Shown: positions 1 through 7,351 of the stretch, piece after piece | Numbering within the stretch: the stretch's first letter is position 1 | Layout of the letters: each line of letters opens with the position of its first letter | Assembly: GCA_028711355.1 (NCBI GenBank) | Contig: JAQTSL010000008.1 | Span: 1 to 26,410 of the forward strand | Length of the DNA: 26,410 bases | From: Rhodoferax sp. | GTDB taxonomy: Bacteria; Pseudomonadota; Gammaproteobacteria; Burkholderiales; Burkholderiaceae_C | Direction: 5' to 3' | Made by a program: the position numbers and the translations under genes | The notes under the pieces: model-generated | The model's input: only the letters and a program-made list of their open reading frames with translations | Database searches by the model: none | What the model was told of the DNA's origin: nothing

Positions 1-1101
1 ACGGAGCTGGCGTTGGGGACACCGATATTTGACCAGTTGCGCCAGCGCGACGTGCTGATCCACCAGCCGTATGAAAGTTTTGACGGGGTGCTGGCCTTTC
101 TGCGTGAGGCGGTACTTGACCCGTCCGTGCTGGCGATCAAGCAAACCATTTACCGCACCGGTAGCGATTCTGCGTTGATGGAGTTGTTGCGCCAGGCGGT
201 GCAGCGCGGCAAAGAAGTGTCGGTGGTGGTAGAGCTCAAGGCGCGTTTCGACGAAGAGGCCAACATCAACTGGGCCGAAAAGCTGGAATACATCGGGGCG
301 CAGGTGGTCTATGGCGTGGTGGGTCTGAAAACCCACGCTAAGATGCTGCTGGTGACGCGCCGCGAAGGCCGCAGCATCAAGCGTTATGGCCATTTGTCCA
401 CCGGCAACTACAACCCCAAAACCGCACGCCTTTATACCGACATCAGCTACCTGACCGCTGATGTGCAGATCACGCACGATATGGATGCAGTGTTTAATTT
501 GCTGGCCAACCAAAGCCGTATTCCGCGTCTGAACAAGCTGATTCTGGCGCCGTTTGCATTGCAAAAGACATTGATCGACCGGATACAGGCCAGCGCCAGC
601 GCGGCCGCGGCTGGGGTGGCCAGCCGCATCATCCTGAAGATGAACAGCCTGACCGATGAAAAGCTGATGGAAGCGTTGGTCCACGCAGGCCAGGCTGGCG
701 TGCAGATTGACCTGATCGTGCGCGGCGCCTGCATGCTGCTGGCGCAGCGGCCGGGCTTGACCGACAACATCCGGGTGCGCTCGATCATTGGCCGGTTTCT
801 GGAGCACTCACGGGTGTTTTATTTCAAAAACGGCGCCGACGAGCTGCTTTATCTGTCCAGCGCCGACTGGATGAACCGCAATATGTTGCGCCGCGTGGAG
901 TTGGCTTGGCCAGTGCAAGACGCTGCGCTGCGCCAGCGCATCATCGCTGAATGTCTGGACGGCTACCTGGCTGACACGGTCGATGCCTGGGTGATGCAGC
1001 CCGACGGTCACTACACGCCGCTGGCACCCCGCAGTGGCAAGTCCAGGCCAGCGCTGGGCGCGCAGGGCCGGTTGATGGCGCTGTATTCCAACCGGCACTG
1101 A
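1..1101 (+). CDS. ppk: Polyphosphate kinase (PPK1), C-terminal part
   Basis: The reading frame is open from the first base of the window, so the gene starts upstream; 366 codons and the stop are present. PPK1 reversibly transfers the gamma phosphate of ATP to long-chain polyphosphate. The visible part covers the two C-terminal phospholipase-D-like catalytic domains. Family signatures include YESFDGVLAF, AIKQTIYRTG, VVELKARFDEE and STGNYN. The His that is autophosphorylated in the family lies in GLKTHAK (codon 334-336), and the second conserved His lies in FLEHSRVFYF (codon 805-807). Both are intact. A broken sixA follows 21 bases downstream on the same strand and ppx converges beyond it, a neighbourhood known for polyphosphate genes in beta- and gammaproteobacteria. 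The identification is very secure. Confidence 0.97.
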   Translation, partial: TELALGTPIFDQLRQRDVLIHQPYESFDGVLAFLREAVLDPSVLAIKQTIYRTGSDSALMELLRQAVQRGKEVSVVVELKARFDEEANINWAEKLEYIGAQVVYGVVGLKTHAKMLLVTRREGRSIKRYGHLSTGNYNPKTARLYTDISYLTADVQITHDMDAVFNLLANQSRIPRLNKLILAPFALQKTLIDRIQASASAAAAGVASRIILKMNSLTDEKLMEALVHAGQAGVQIDLIVRGACMLLAQRPGLTDNIRVRSIIGRFLEHSRVFYFKNGADELLYLSSADWMNRNMLRRVELAWPVQDAALRQRIIAECLDGYLADTVDAWVMQPDGHYTPLAPRSGKSRPALGAQGRLMALYSNRH

Positions 1102-1122
1102 ATGCCATATATGGGCTGATGG

Positions 1123-1598
1123 ATGGACCTGATCTTGTGGCGCCACGCGCAAGCCCACCCCGCCCTGCCGGTTGTGACGACGCTTCGCGCGCTCTTACCG
1201 CCAAGGGCGAAGGTCAGGCCACGCGGGTGGCGCGCTGGCTGGACCGCCAGTTGCCCGACAGTGCCCGCGTGCTGGTCAGCCCCGCGCTGCGAGCCGAGCA
1301 AACCGCCAAAGCGCTGGGGCATAAATTCAAGTTGCGTGCCGAGCTGGACCCGAGTGGTCATGCCGACGATTTGCTGGCGCTGATCAAGTGGCCGCCAGAC
1401 GGCGCCGCGCAGCACAAAGGCGCGGTATTGCTGGTTGGGCATCAGCCGTCGCTGGGTCAGTTGGCAGCGCGCTTGCTGGGTGTGCCCGAGGCGGCGTGTG
1501 AACTGCGCAAGGGAGTGGCGTGGTGGCTGCGCAGCCGTCTGCGCGACGATGCGGTGCAGGTGTCGCTGGTCAGCGTGATCAGCCCGGACTTGATCTGA
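1123..1598 (+). pseudogene. sixA: SixA-type phosphohistidine phosphatase, split by a one-base frameshift
   Basis: SixA enzymes are small histidine phosphatases (RHG/phosphoglycerate-mutase fold) that remove phosphate from phosphohistidine in HPt or PTS proteins. The start MDLILWRHAQAH, with the catalytic RH pair, is read from the ATG at 1123. The rest of the family signature lies one frame away: SRALTAKGE, then SPALRAEQTA, then LLVGHQPSLGQLA with the second catalytic His. The switch must fall between about 1156 and 1185 and corresponds to one missing base (a -1 step). The 1123 frame stops at 1383. The downstream frame has an ATG at 1119, but translation from it yields no RH motif and so no nucleophile. 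The repaired protein would be about 158 residues, normal for SixA. True mutation and sequencing error are both possible; recoding is unlikely because I see no slippery heptamer. Confidence 0.82.
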
Positions 1599-1636
1599 TT
1601 TGGCGGTAGCCTCAACGCGAAAGAAGGCGTTGTCAT

Positions 1637-1689
1637 ACCGGGCCACGACCCGGTATCCACGGATTGCGGATCGAGTCCGCAATGACAGC
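1637..1689. repeat. REP-like double palindrome between sixA and ppx
   Basis: Two adjacent hairpin-forming sequences lie in the 130-base gap between convergent genes. The first is ACCGGG/CCCGGT (1637-1642 and 1649-1654). The second is TTGCGGA/TCCGCAA (1664-1670 and 1676-1682). The segment 1667-1689 recurs at 11895-11917 with a single mismatch, which shows that this is a dispersed repeat. No T-run follows, so it is not a classical terminator, although a hairpin between convergent genes could protect both 3' ends. The rest of 1599-1728 shows nothing else. Confidence 0.7.
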
Positions 1690-1728
1690 AAGCTTGCATG
1701 CTTTCGGATGGCTTTGCTGCAACTGACT

Positions 1729-3222
1729 TCAGCCCGTCATAAATTCAAACGACCAGGGCGTTTTTTCCCACGACTGGCATTCCTGGCGCAGCAGGTGACA
1801 GGACTGCGGAAACTTTTCAGCCCAGTCGGCGTTGACCTTTAAGCTAAAGCGCTGGCGTTGTGGCTGGCATTGCAGTGTGAGTGACTGGTGCTGCGGGTCC
1901 TGGCGGGCGTGGCACAGGATCACTGCCAACCGCAGCGCCAGCAGTTGCTGCACAAAGTCTGCTGCGGCAAAGTCGGCGTCGAGCTTACGCAACTTGCCAC
2001 GGTGACCCAGCACCAGCAGCCCCAGGCGCTGCAATTCGGGGAGGGTAAAGCCAACGGTGTCGGCATTTTCAAGAATGTAGGCGCCGTGCTTGTGGTAGTC
2101 GCTGTTGGAGATAGCCATCCCAATTTCATGCAGTTGTGCGGCCCAGCGCAGTTTGCGCTGCAATTCACTGGCCTGCGGCGCTGAGGCGGGCAGCATTTGT
2201 GCGTGCAGGTCGGCGGCTACCTGGCTGACGCGCTCGCCCTGGGCGCGGTCCACGTCAAATTTTTGCGCCAGTCGCTGCACCGACACGTCACGCGTGTCGC
2301 TGTGGTGGTCCTGGCGGTCAATCATTTCCAGCAACACGCCGTGGCGCAGTGCGCCTTGCGCTACCTGTAGTTCTTCGATATGCAACAGCTCCATCAGGCC
2401 ACGTAACACGCTGACACCGCCGCCAAGCACCGCGCGGCGGTCGTCACGCAGGCCCGCCAGTTGCACCTTGCTGGTGTTGCCCGCGCGCAGCAGCGAGCGT
2501 GTCAGCCAGTTCAGCGCATCACGGCTGATGCGCCCGCTGGGCCAACCGGCCATGTCCAGAATGTCGGCCACCGCGCCCACCGTGCCAGAGGCGCCATAGG
2601 CTTGGTCCCACTGACCTCGCGTATAGCTGGTCTGCGTTTCTTCCAGTACCGCTTGCGCTGCGATTTCAGCACGGCGCAAGGCTGCTTCAGTGAACTCGCC
2701 CTTGGGAAAGTACTTCATCGACCAAGCCACGCTGCCCACGCGTGACGACGAGGTACGCAGCGTCTGCCGACCCAGCCCCAGAACCAGTTCAGTGGAGCGC
2801 CCGCCGATGTCAATCACCAGGCGACGTTCGTTGTTGGGTGGCAGCCAATGCGCGACGCCCTGGTAGATCAGGCGTGCTTCTTCGGTGCCGGCGATGACTT
2901 CGATTGGGAAGCCCAGCAGTTGGTTGCCGCGTTCGATGAAGGCCTGGCGGTTGCGCGCCTCGCGCAGCGTCTGCGTGGCCACCGCGCGCACCTGGTCTGC
3001 CTGAAAACCGCGCAGTCGCTCGGCAAAGCGTGCCAGACAGTCCCAGCCGCGCTGCATCACCTCGTCTGAAAGATTGCGGTCTTCGTCAAAACCGTTGCCC
3101 ATACGGACGGTTTCTTTCAAATAGTCCACCCGCTGAATCTGGCCGTGCTCATAGCGGCCGACTTCGAGCCTGAAGCTGTTGGAGCCCAGGTCCACCGCAG
3201 CCAAAAAAGTTCCGTTGTCCAT
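1729..3222 (-). CDS. ppx: Exopolyphosphatase (Ppx/GppA family)
   Basis: This enzyme releases terminal phosphate from polyphosphate, or hydrolyses pppGpp if it is GppA-like. The protein of 497 residues starts at the ATG at 3222 (MDNGTFLAAVDLGSN). An upstream in-frame TTG at 3243 would add seven residues but is less likely. It has the ASKHA-fold phosphate loops DLGSNSFRLE near the N-terminus and VIDIGGRSTELVLG, the segment AYGASGTVGAV, and LGGGVSVLRG. A C-terminal helical HD-like region contains LHEIGMAISNSDYHKHGAYI. The length is close to E. coli Ppx (about 510). It is convergent with ppk-sixA and divergent from the acyltransferase at 3337. Ppx is preferred over GppA because of the linkage to ppk, but sequence alone does not settle substrate preference. 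Confidence 0.95.
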   Translation of the reverse strand: MDNGTFLAAVDLGSNSFRLEVGRYEHGQIQRVDYLKETVRMGNGFDEDRNLSDEVMQRGWDCLARFAERLRGFQADQVRAVATQTLREARNRQAFIERGNQLLGFPIEVIAGTEEARLIYQGVAHWLPPNNERRLVIDIGGRSTELVLGLGRQTLRTSSSRVGSVAWSMKYFPKGEFTEAALRRAEIAAQAVLEETQTSYTRGQWDQAYGASGTVGAVADILDMAGWPSGRISRDALNWLTRSLLRAGNTSKVQLAGLRDDRRAVLGGGVSVLRGLMELLHIEELQVAQGALRHGVLLEMIDRQDHHSDTRDVSVQRLAQKFDVDRAQGERVSQVAADLHAQMLPASAPQASELQRKLRWAAQLHEIGMAISNSDYHKHGAYILENADTVGFTLPELQRLGLLVLGHRGKLRKLDADFAAADFVQQLLALRLAVILCHARQDPQHQSLTLQCQPQRQRFSLKVNADWAEKFPQSCHLLRQECQSWEKTPWSFEFMTG

Positions 3223-3336
3223 GGCTGAAGTGTAGGTGACCAACAGCGCCCACAGGACGTCATGCAGTTGACATCAAAGCGCCATCAAGCCGTCATCATG
3301 AGCCTTGATGATGAGGGCACTTTCAAGGAGAAAACC

Positions 3337-4176
3337 ATGCATGAAATGCCCAACCCAACGTTTGCTTTTTCGACCGTCACCCTACCCAGGGGGTCACTTC
3401 ATCGACCGCAGCCTGCACCTATGGCTACGGCAACGGCAACTGTGGCACGCGCTGGTTTGCAGGTATCGTGGGCGCGCCATGCCGACGAGGTTCGCGAAGC
3501 ACAGCGCCTGAGGTACCGTGTCTTTGCCGAAGAGATGGGTGCGCGCCTGACCGGTCAGATCCCGCTCCACGATATGGACTTGTTTGACAATTACTGTGAG
3601 CATTTGTTGGTACGCGATGAGGCCACAGGTGAGGTGATTGGTACTTACCGCGTATTGACCCCGGCGCAGGCCAAGCGCGTGGGCAGCACGTACAGCGATA
3701 CCGAATTTGATTTGACGCGCCTGCGCGGTTTGCGTGAACGCATGGTTGAGCTGGGTCGCAGTTGTGTGCATCCGGACCATCGCCACGGTGGCGTGATCAT
3801 GGCCTTGTGGGGCGCGTTGGGACAGTTCATGCAGCGCAACCAGTTGGACACCATGATCGGTTGCGCCAGCATCCCGATGCTGCACAACGGCATCGTCAGT
3901 GGTGATGTGGCCGCCAGCATCTGGCAGCAGCTCAAAACCACGCACCTGGCACCCATTGATTTGCAGGTGCGCCCGCGCCTGCCGCTGCCGGTGGAGCAGC
4001 TCGATAGCAGTCTGGCGGTGGAGCCGCCGGCACTGATCAAGGGCTATTTGCGTTTGGGTGCCAAGATATTGGGTGCACCGGCCTGGGACCCCGACTTCAA
4101 CAGCGCCGACTTGCCGATGCTGATGCGCATCGCCGACTTGCCGGGGCGCTATCGCAAGCATTTTTTGGGCGATTGA
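3337..4176 (+). CDS. GNAT-family N-acyltransferase (OlsB/hemolysin-like)
   Basis: The protein has 279 residues. I chose the ATG at 3337 because a strong ribosome-binding site, AAGGAG (3325-3330), lies six bases before it. Earlier in-frame ATGs at 3262 and 3298 lack one. A low-complexity N-terminus (about 1-40) precedes the GNAT core, which contains LRYRVFAEEMGARL (58-71), an HDMDLFDNYCEHLLV segment (78-92), EVIGTYRVL (99-107), VELGRSCVHPDHR (137-149) and GCASIPM. These match the family that includes OlsB, which acylates ornithine in ornithine-lipid synthesis, and long-chain N-acyl amino acid synthases. The acceptor cannot be named from sequence. A TTGACA at 3268 could be a -35 box, but no convincing -10 follows. 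The gene is divergent from ppx. Confidence 0.85.
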   Translation: MHEMPNPTFAFSTVTLPRGSLHRPQPAPMATATATVARAGLQVSWARHADEVREAQRLRYRVFAEEMGARLTGQIPLHDMDLFDNYCEHLLVRDEATGEVIGTYRVLTPAQAKRVGSTYSDTEFDLTRLRGLRERMVELGRSCVHPDHRHGGVIMALWGALGQFMQRNQLDTMIGCASIPMLHNGIVSGDVAASIWQQLKTTHLAPIDLQVRPRLPLPVEQLDSSLAVEPPALIKGYLRLGAKILGAPAWDPDFNSADLPMLMRIADLPGRYRKHFLGD

Positions 4177-4351
4177 GGGCGTTTCCTTAACCTGAAATAT
4201 CAGTTCGTGAGGCACGCGGCGTCAAATACCCACCGCACGCCACCAGTTGCCGTGCCCCAAGTTGACGCCAGCACACGAAAGAACTTCAACGGTTACGGTT
4301 TTTTTCAGCAGCCCACGGTAAACCCTGACTGATTTCGCGCATGATCGCGGT

Positions 4352-5311
4352 ATGAAAAATGTCATTGTTTTAGGCGGTACCGGCTTTGTCGGCACCCACG
4401 TCTGTGAAAAACTGGTACGCGCAGGATGGCGTGTGACGGTGCCCACGCGTCGGCGCAGCAACGCGCAAGCGATTCAACATCTGCCTGGGCTGACTGTGGT
4501 GGAAGTGGATGTGCACGACCCGGCGGCGCTGTCAGGCGTGGTAGCCGGGCAAACGGCGCTGGTCAACCTGGTGGCGATTTTGCATGGCTCGTTGGCTGAC
4601 TTTGAACGCACGCACGTGGCGCTGGCGCACGCCGTTGCGCAGGCTTGTGCCGGCGCTGGCATCAAACAGGTGGTGCATGTGAGTGCGTTGGGAGCTGATG
4701 CGTTGCAGCCGCAAACCTTGCCGTCGATGTACCTGCGCACCAAGAGCGAGGGGGAGGCGGTGTTGATCCAGGCGGCCGAGGGTGCTGGTGCGGGTGTCGC
4801 CGGCCAGACCGGTTTTGATCTGAGCATCTTGCGCCCCAGCGTTATTTTTGGTGCCGAAGACAAGTTTCTGAATGTGTTTGCCAAGCTGCAAAAAGTATTG
4901 CCACTGCTGCCGCTGGCGGGTGCTGGCGCACGCTTTCAGCCGGTGTGGGTGCAAGACGTGGCGCGTGCGGTGGAGCGCTGCCTGGCCGGGGCCAGCGACC
5001 AGGCGTCGCCGCGCATCATCGAAGCCGTCGGGCCCGAGGTGTTTACGCTCAAGCAATTGGTGCAGATTGCCGCCCAGTGTGCCGGTATTGGCGGGGGTTT
5101 TGGTCGCCCGGTGATTGCGCTGCCCGACTGGGCTGCACGCGTGCAGGCCACGCTGATGGGCTTGGCACCGGGTGAGCCGGTGCTGACGCACGACAACCTC
5201 GATTCGATGAAGGTGGACAACGTCGCCCGCGGTCACCATCCTGGGCTGGCATCGCTGGGCATCACTGCCTCGGCCTTGCAGCCGATTGCGCAGGACTACC
5301 TGAGACCTTGA
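4352..5311 (+). CDS. NAD(P)-binding epimerase/dehydrogenase, complex I NDUFA9-like
   Basis: This is a 319-residue atypical short-chain dehydrogenase. The Rossmann motif GGTGFVG is at residues 8-14. ALVNLVAILHG, VVHVSALGA and a YxxxK pair (Y127, K131 in MYLRTKSEGE) follow. This pattern fits the bacterial family related to mitochondrial NDUFA9, often annotated complex I NDUFA9 subunit family or NAD-dependent epimerase. The true substrate is unknown. The 175-base gap upstream (4177-4351) holds only a widely spaced 8-base inverted repeat (GGCGTCAA at 4218, TTGACGCC at 4262). The last three codons and the stop lie inside the consensus of the downstream tandem repeat (CTGAGACCTTGA from 5300), so the extreme C-terminus (LRP) may have been supplied by insertion of that element. 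Confidence 0.9.
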   Translation: MKNVIVLGGTGFVGTHVCEKLVRAGWRVTVPTRRRSNAQAIQHLPGLTVVEVDVHDPAALSGVVAGQTALVNLVAILHGSLADFERTHVALAHAVAQACAGAGIKQVVHVSALGADALQPQTLPSMYLRTKSEGEAVLIQAAEGAGAGVAGQTGFDLSILRPSVIFGAEDKFLNVFAKLQKVLPLLPLAGAGARFQPVWVQDVARAVERCLAGASDQASPRIIEAVGPEVFTLKQLVQIAAQCAGIGGGFGRPVIALPDWAARVQATLMGLAPGEPVLTHDNLDSMKVDNVARGHHPGLASLGITASALQPIAQDYLRP

Positions 5312-5540
5312 GGGTCAGACCACTCGCGCAGCGATGTGCTCTGACCCCAACCTCTTGACACCTTGCGGGTCAGACCACTCGCGCAGCGATGTGCTCTGAC
5401 TCCAACCTCTTGACACCTTGCGGGTCAGACCACTCGCGCAGCGATGTGCTCTGACCCCAACCTCTTGACATCTTGCGGGTCAGACCACTCGCGCAGCGAT
5501 GTGCTCTGACCCCAACTGATTAGGATTGAGGATCAGACTG
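5300..5540 (+). repeat. Tandem hairpin array 1: four units, 55-bp period
   Basis: Unit starts are at 5312, 5367, 5422 and 5477, exactly 55 bases apart; the fourth is cut short at 5516. Units 1-3 differ by single bases (C to T in unit 2 near 5401, C to T in unit 3 near 5470). Each carries an 8-bp inverted repeat GGGTCAGA/TCTGACCC around a core containing CGCGCAGCGA. The arms can also pair with those of the neighbouring unit. The array opens with CTGAGACCTTGAGGG, overlapping the stop codon of the upstream gene. It ends with CCCCAACTGATTA (5510-5522) and a decayed half-unit with ATCAGACTG (5532-5540). It is homologous to the array at 23508-23781. Its character is REP/BIME-like. It is not a CRISPR array because there are no unique spacers. 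Confidence 0.93.
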
Positions 5541-5612
5541 TTTTTGCCGTCGCCGGACAGATGAATTGCTTTGAGCCGTTCAACTCATCTACATACGCGG
5601 CAAGCTTAGGTT

Positions 5613-5647
5613 TTGACCCCACAAGACCATTCGCACATAATATGTGC
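5613..5647 (+). promoter_or_regulatory. Promoter with overlapping palindromic operator for the toxin-antitoxin pair
   Basis: TTGACC (5613-5618) and CATAAT (5636-5641) are spaced by exactly 17 bases, a good sigma-70 arrangement. The -10 lies within the inverted repeat GCACATAATATGTGC (5633-5647), which has perfect 6-bp arms and a 3-base centre. An operator over the -10 is typical of antitoxin autorepression. The antitoxin start codon is 21 bases further on. The stretch 5541-5612 between the array and this promoter shows nothing else recognisable. Confidence 0.7.
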
Positions 5648-5668
5648 ACCTCAGATATGGAGTTCACC

Positions 5669-5893
5669 ATGAACATTACGCTCTCAGTCGATGAGCAAGT
5701 CGCTGCCCGCGCCCGCGAAAGTGCCAAAAAAATGGGAAAAAGCCTCAATCAGGCGGTGCGCGACTACCTGGAGCAATTGGCGGGTGCGGCGCAGCGTGGG
5801 CAGCAGTGGGCGCAGCTTGAGGCGCGCTGCCTGCACTCTGGCGCAAAGCTGCAAGGCTGGCGCTTTGATCGGGAAGAAGCCAATGAGCGTTGA
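5669..5893 (+). CDS. Antitoxin, VapB-like (partner of the PIN toxin)
   Basis: The protein has 74 residues and starts MNITLSVDEQVAARARESAK. The ATG at 5669 has TGGAG seven bases upstream; an in-frame ATG at 5657 would add MEFT. The N-terminus resembles a ribbon-helix-helix DNA-binding domain: an ITLSVDE strand, then helices through SAKKMGKSLNQAVRDYLEQLAG. The C-terminal part (about 45-74) would be the toxin-binding tail. The stop overlaps the toxin start by 11 bases, which implies translational coupling. It would neutralise the adjacent PIN nuclease and, with it, repress the promoter at 5613-5647. The assignment rests mostly on context and fold pattern. Confidence 0.82.
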   Translation: MNITLSVDEQVAARARESAKKMGKSLNQAVRDYLEQLAGAAQRGQQWAQLEARCLHSGAKLQGWRFDREEANER

Positions 5894-6317
5894 TCAGATT
5901 GCCACTCGAAGTTTTATCGACACCAACGTCCTGATCTATGCAGAAGCCTGCGACGAACCCGTCAAGCAGCGTGCGGCTCTGGCCTTGCTAAAACAGCTTT
6001 TCGAGGGAGCTTGGGGTGTGCTTTCGACACAGGTGTTGCAGGAATATTGCAATGTTGCACTCAAAAAGCTACAACTCCCAGCATCGCATATTCGCGCCCA
6101 GCTCGATTTTTATGAACAGTTTGAAGTGATTCAGGTCACACCCGCCATCATTCATGCCGGGCTGGACCTGCACCAAACCCGCAGCGTGGGCTTTTATGAC
6201 GCGATCATTGTGGCAAGCGCACAGGTTGCCGGCTGTAGTGTGCTTTTGAGCGAAGACTTGAATGCTGGCCAGACCATGGCGAGCGTGCGCATTGTTAACC
6301 CATTTGCTGGGCTTTGA
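5883..6317 (+). CDS. PIN-domain ribonuclease toxin, VapC-like
   Basis: The protein has 144 residues. The start is the ATG at 5883 inside the end of the antitoxin gene; the frame is open further upstream, but that part is the antitoxin in another frame. The PIN-domain acidic residues are all visible: Asp in SFIDTNVLIYA, Glu in QVLQEYCNVAL, Asp in VGFYDAIIVASA and Asp in LLSEDLNAG. PIN toxins are Mg-dependent endoribonucleases that usually cut tRNA or rRNA when free of antitoxin. The toxin looks intact. It ends 89 bases before the convergent EamA transporter, and that gap (6318-6406) shows nothing notable. Confidence 0.92.
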   Translation: MSVDQIATRSFIDTNVLIYAEACDEPVKQRAALALLKQLFEGAWGVLSTQVLQEYCNVALKKLQLPASHIRAQLDFYEQFEVIQVTPAIIHAGLDLHQTRSVGFYDAIIVASAQVAGCSVLLSEDLNAGQTMASVRIVNPFAGL

Positions 6318-6406
6318 TGTTGCTGCGCAAGCCCAGAGACGTGCTGCCGCTGGCTGTGATCCATGCGATTTTTGCGCTGGCAAAATAGTGGTGTTCGCAG
6401 ACTTTC

Positions 6407-7294
6407 TCATCCCTTTTGCCTGGTTTCAAACCACACGACAAGCAATAAACCTGCAACGACCAAGGCCAAACCTCCAAAAGCAGATGCGCCTGGCCGTTCG
6501 CCAACCACCGCGATAGCCAGCACAAAAGCCGTGACAGGTTCGGCCAACGAAAGCGTGACACACGTTGCCGCTGCAACATTGCGCAGCGCGTGACTGAACA
6601 GCAAAAATGAGATGCCGGTCGCAACCAGACCGAGGTAGCTGACCATCAGCCAGGTCGCTGGCGTTGCCACAAACGGTCCAGATACAAGCGCAGCGACCGG
6701 CAGTGCGATCAGCGCCGCAACGGTGAAGACGCAAAAGGTAGCGATTTCAGGCGTGCTGATGGCAACCAGTCGCTGACTCAGCAGCGTGAAGCTGGCGTAC
6801 GAGAAGCCCGCAGCCAAGCAGAGCAGGTAGCCGGTCGCATTGAAACTGACCGCGTGACTGGCACTTGAAAACATCAAGCCGATACCCAGCACGGCCAGCG
6901 TTGAGCCCAGCCACCAAACAGGGCGAGGTGCTTGCCGTGTGACCCAGCCTTGCAACAAGCCAACCCATATCGGGCCGCTACCAATGGCAACGGCGGTACC
7001 GGTGGCTACGCCTGCGGCTTTGACACCAGCGAAAAAGCACAAGTTGTAGGCTGCAATCGCCAGGCCAGCCCATGCCACCCAAGGCCATTGCTTGCGTAAC
7101 AACGTCATGACTTGCCCAGATTTCGACCACCCCACCACCACGGCGAAGAAAACGCTAGCAATCAGCAGTCGCAATGCACCAATCCAATACGGCGAAGACT
7201 GGCCCGCAACAAATGTTTGGGCCGTGCCTGTAGTGCCCCACAGAGTAGCGGCAGCAAGTGCCATGGCTATACCAGCGAGCGAAGAATTTTTCAT
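6407..7294 (-). CDS. EamA-family (DMT superfamily) membrane transporter
   Basis: The protein has 295 residues and is an inner-membrane exporter-type protein with about ten hydrophobic segments arranged as two EamA repeats. The first begins ALAAATLWGTTGTAQTF, and the second, ATGYLLCLAAGFSYASFTLL, follows mid-protein. A conserved ALAEP-like signature appears as LSLAEPVTAFVLA near the end. The start is the ATG at 7294 (MKNSSLAG) with GGGG just before it, preferred over an upstream TTG. The substrate is not predictable; relatives export amino acids, metabolites or drugs. It follows the AraC-type regulator by 57 bases on the same strand, which suggests control by that regulator. Confidence 0.93.
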   Translation of the reverse strand: MKNSSLAGIAMALAAATLWGTTGTAQTFVAGQSSPYWIGALRLLIASVFFAVVVGWSKSGQVMTLLRKQWPWVAWAGLAIAAYNLCFFAGVKAAGVATGTAVAIGSGPIWVGLLQGWVTRQAPRPVWWLGSTLAVLGIGLMFSSASHAVSFNATGYLLCLAAGFSYASFTLLSQRLVAISTPEIATFCVFTVAALIALPVAALVSGPFVATPATWLMVSYLGLVATGISFLLFSHALRNVAAATCVTLSLAEPVTAFVLAIAVVGERPGASAFGGLALVVAGLLLVVWFETRQKG

Positions 7295-7351
7295 GCCCCA
7301 TGATGTGACTTCATGGCCACACAACTTGTGAGAAACGCTTGACCTTCGGCC

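Noticed and set aside
1123..1185. Programmed frameshifting as the way sixA is expressed.
   Set aside because: No slippery heptamer or following pseudoknot is evident between the two frames; the CCCC run gives no tandem slip in the required direction.
1011..1691. A 226-codon minus-strand open frame across sixA.
   Set aside because: It was considered because sixA is broken, but the plus strand carries the conserved phosphatase motifs. This frame has Gln/Arg-rich composition typical of antisense shadows.
3268..3299. sigma-70 promoter for the acyltransferase gene (TTGACA at 3268).
   Set aside because: The best -10 candidates are either poor matches (CGTCAT at 17 bases) or badly spaced (CATCAT at 20 bases). 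Pho-box similarity is also weak despite the polyphosphate context.
3394..4215. Long minus-strand open frame (273 codons) opposite the acyltransferase gene.
   Set aside because: It lies antisense to a gene with clear GNAT motifs and strong initiation signals. It shows no recognisable motif and is a normal by-product of GC-rich DNA.
5312..5516. CRISPR array.
   Set aside because: The full 55-base period is conserved with no unique spacers, and no cas genes are present. The same holds for 23508-23781.
5312..5516. Rho-independent terminators or replication iterons in the arrays.
   Set aside because: Stems are 8 bp with long loops and no T-run after them, and no replication initiator gene is near. 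A 3'-end or protective role remains possible but is not shown.
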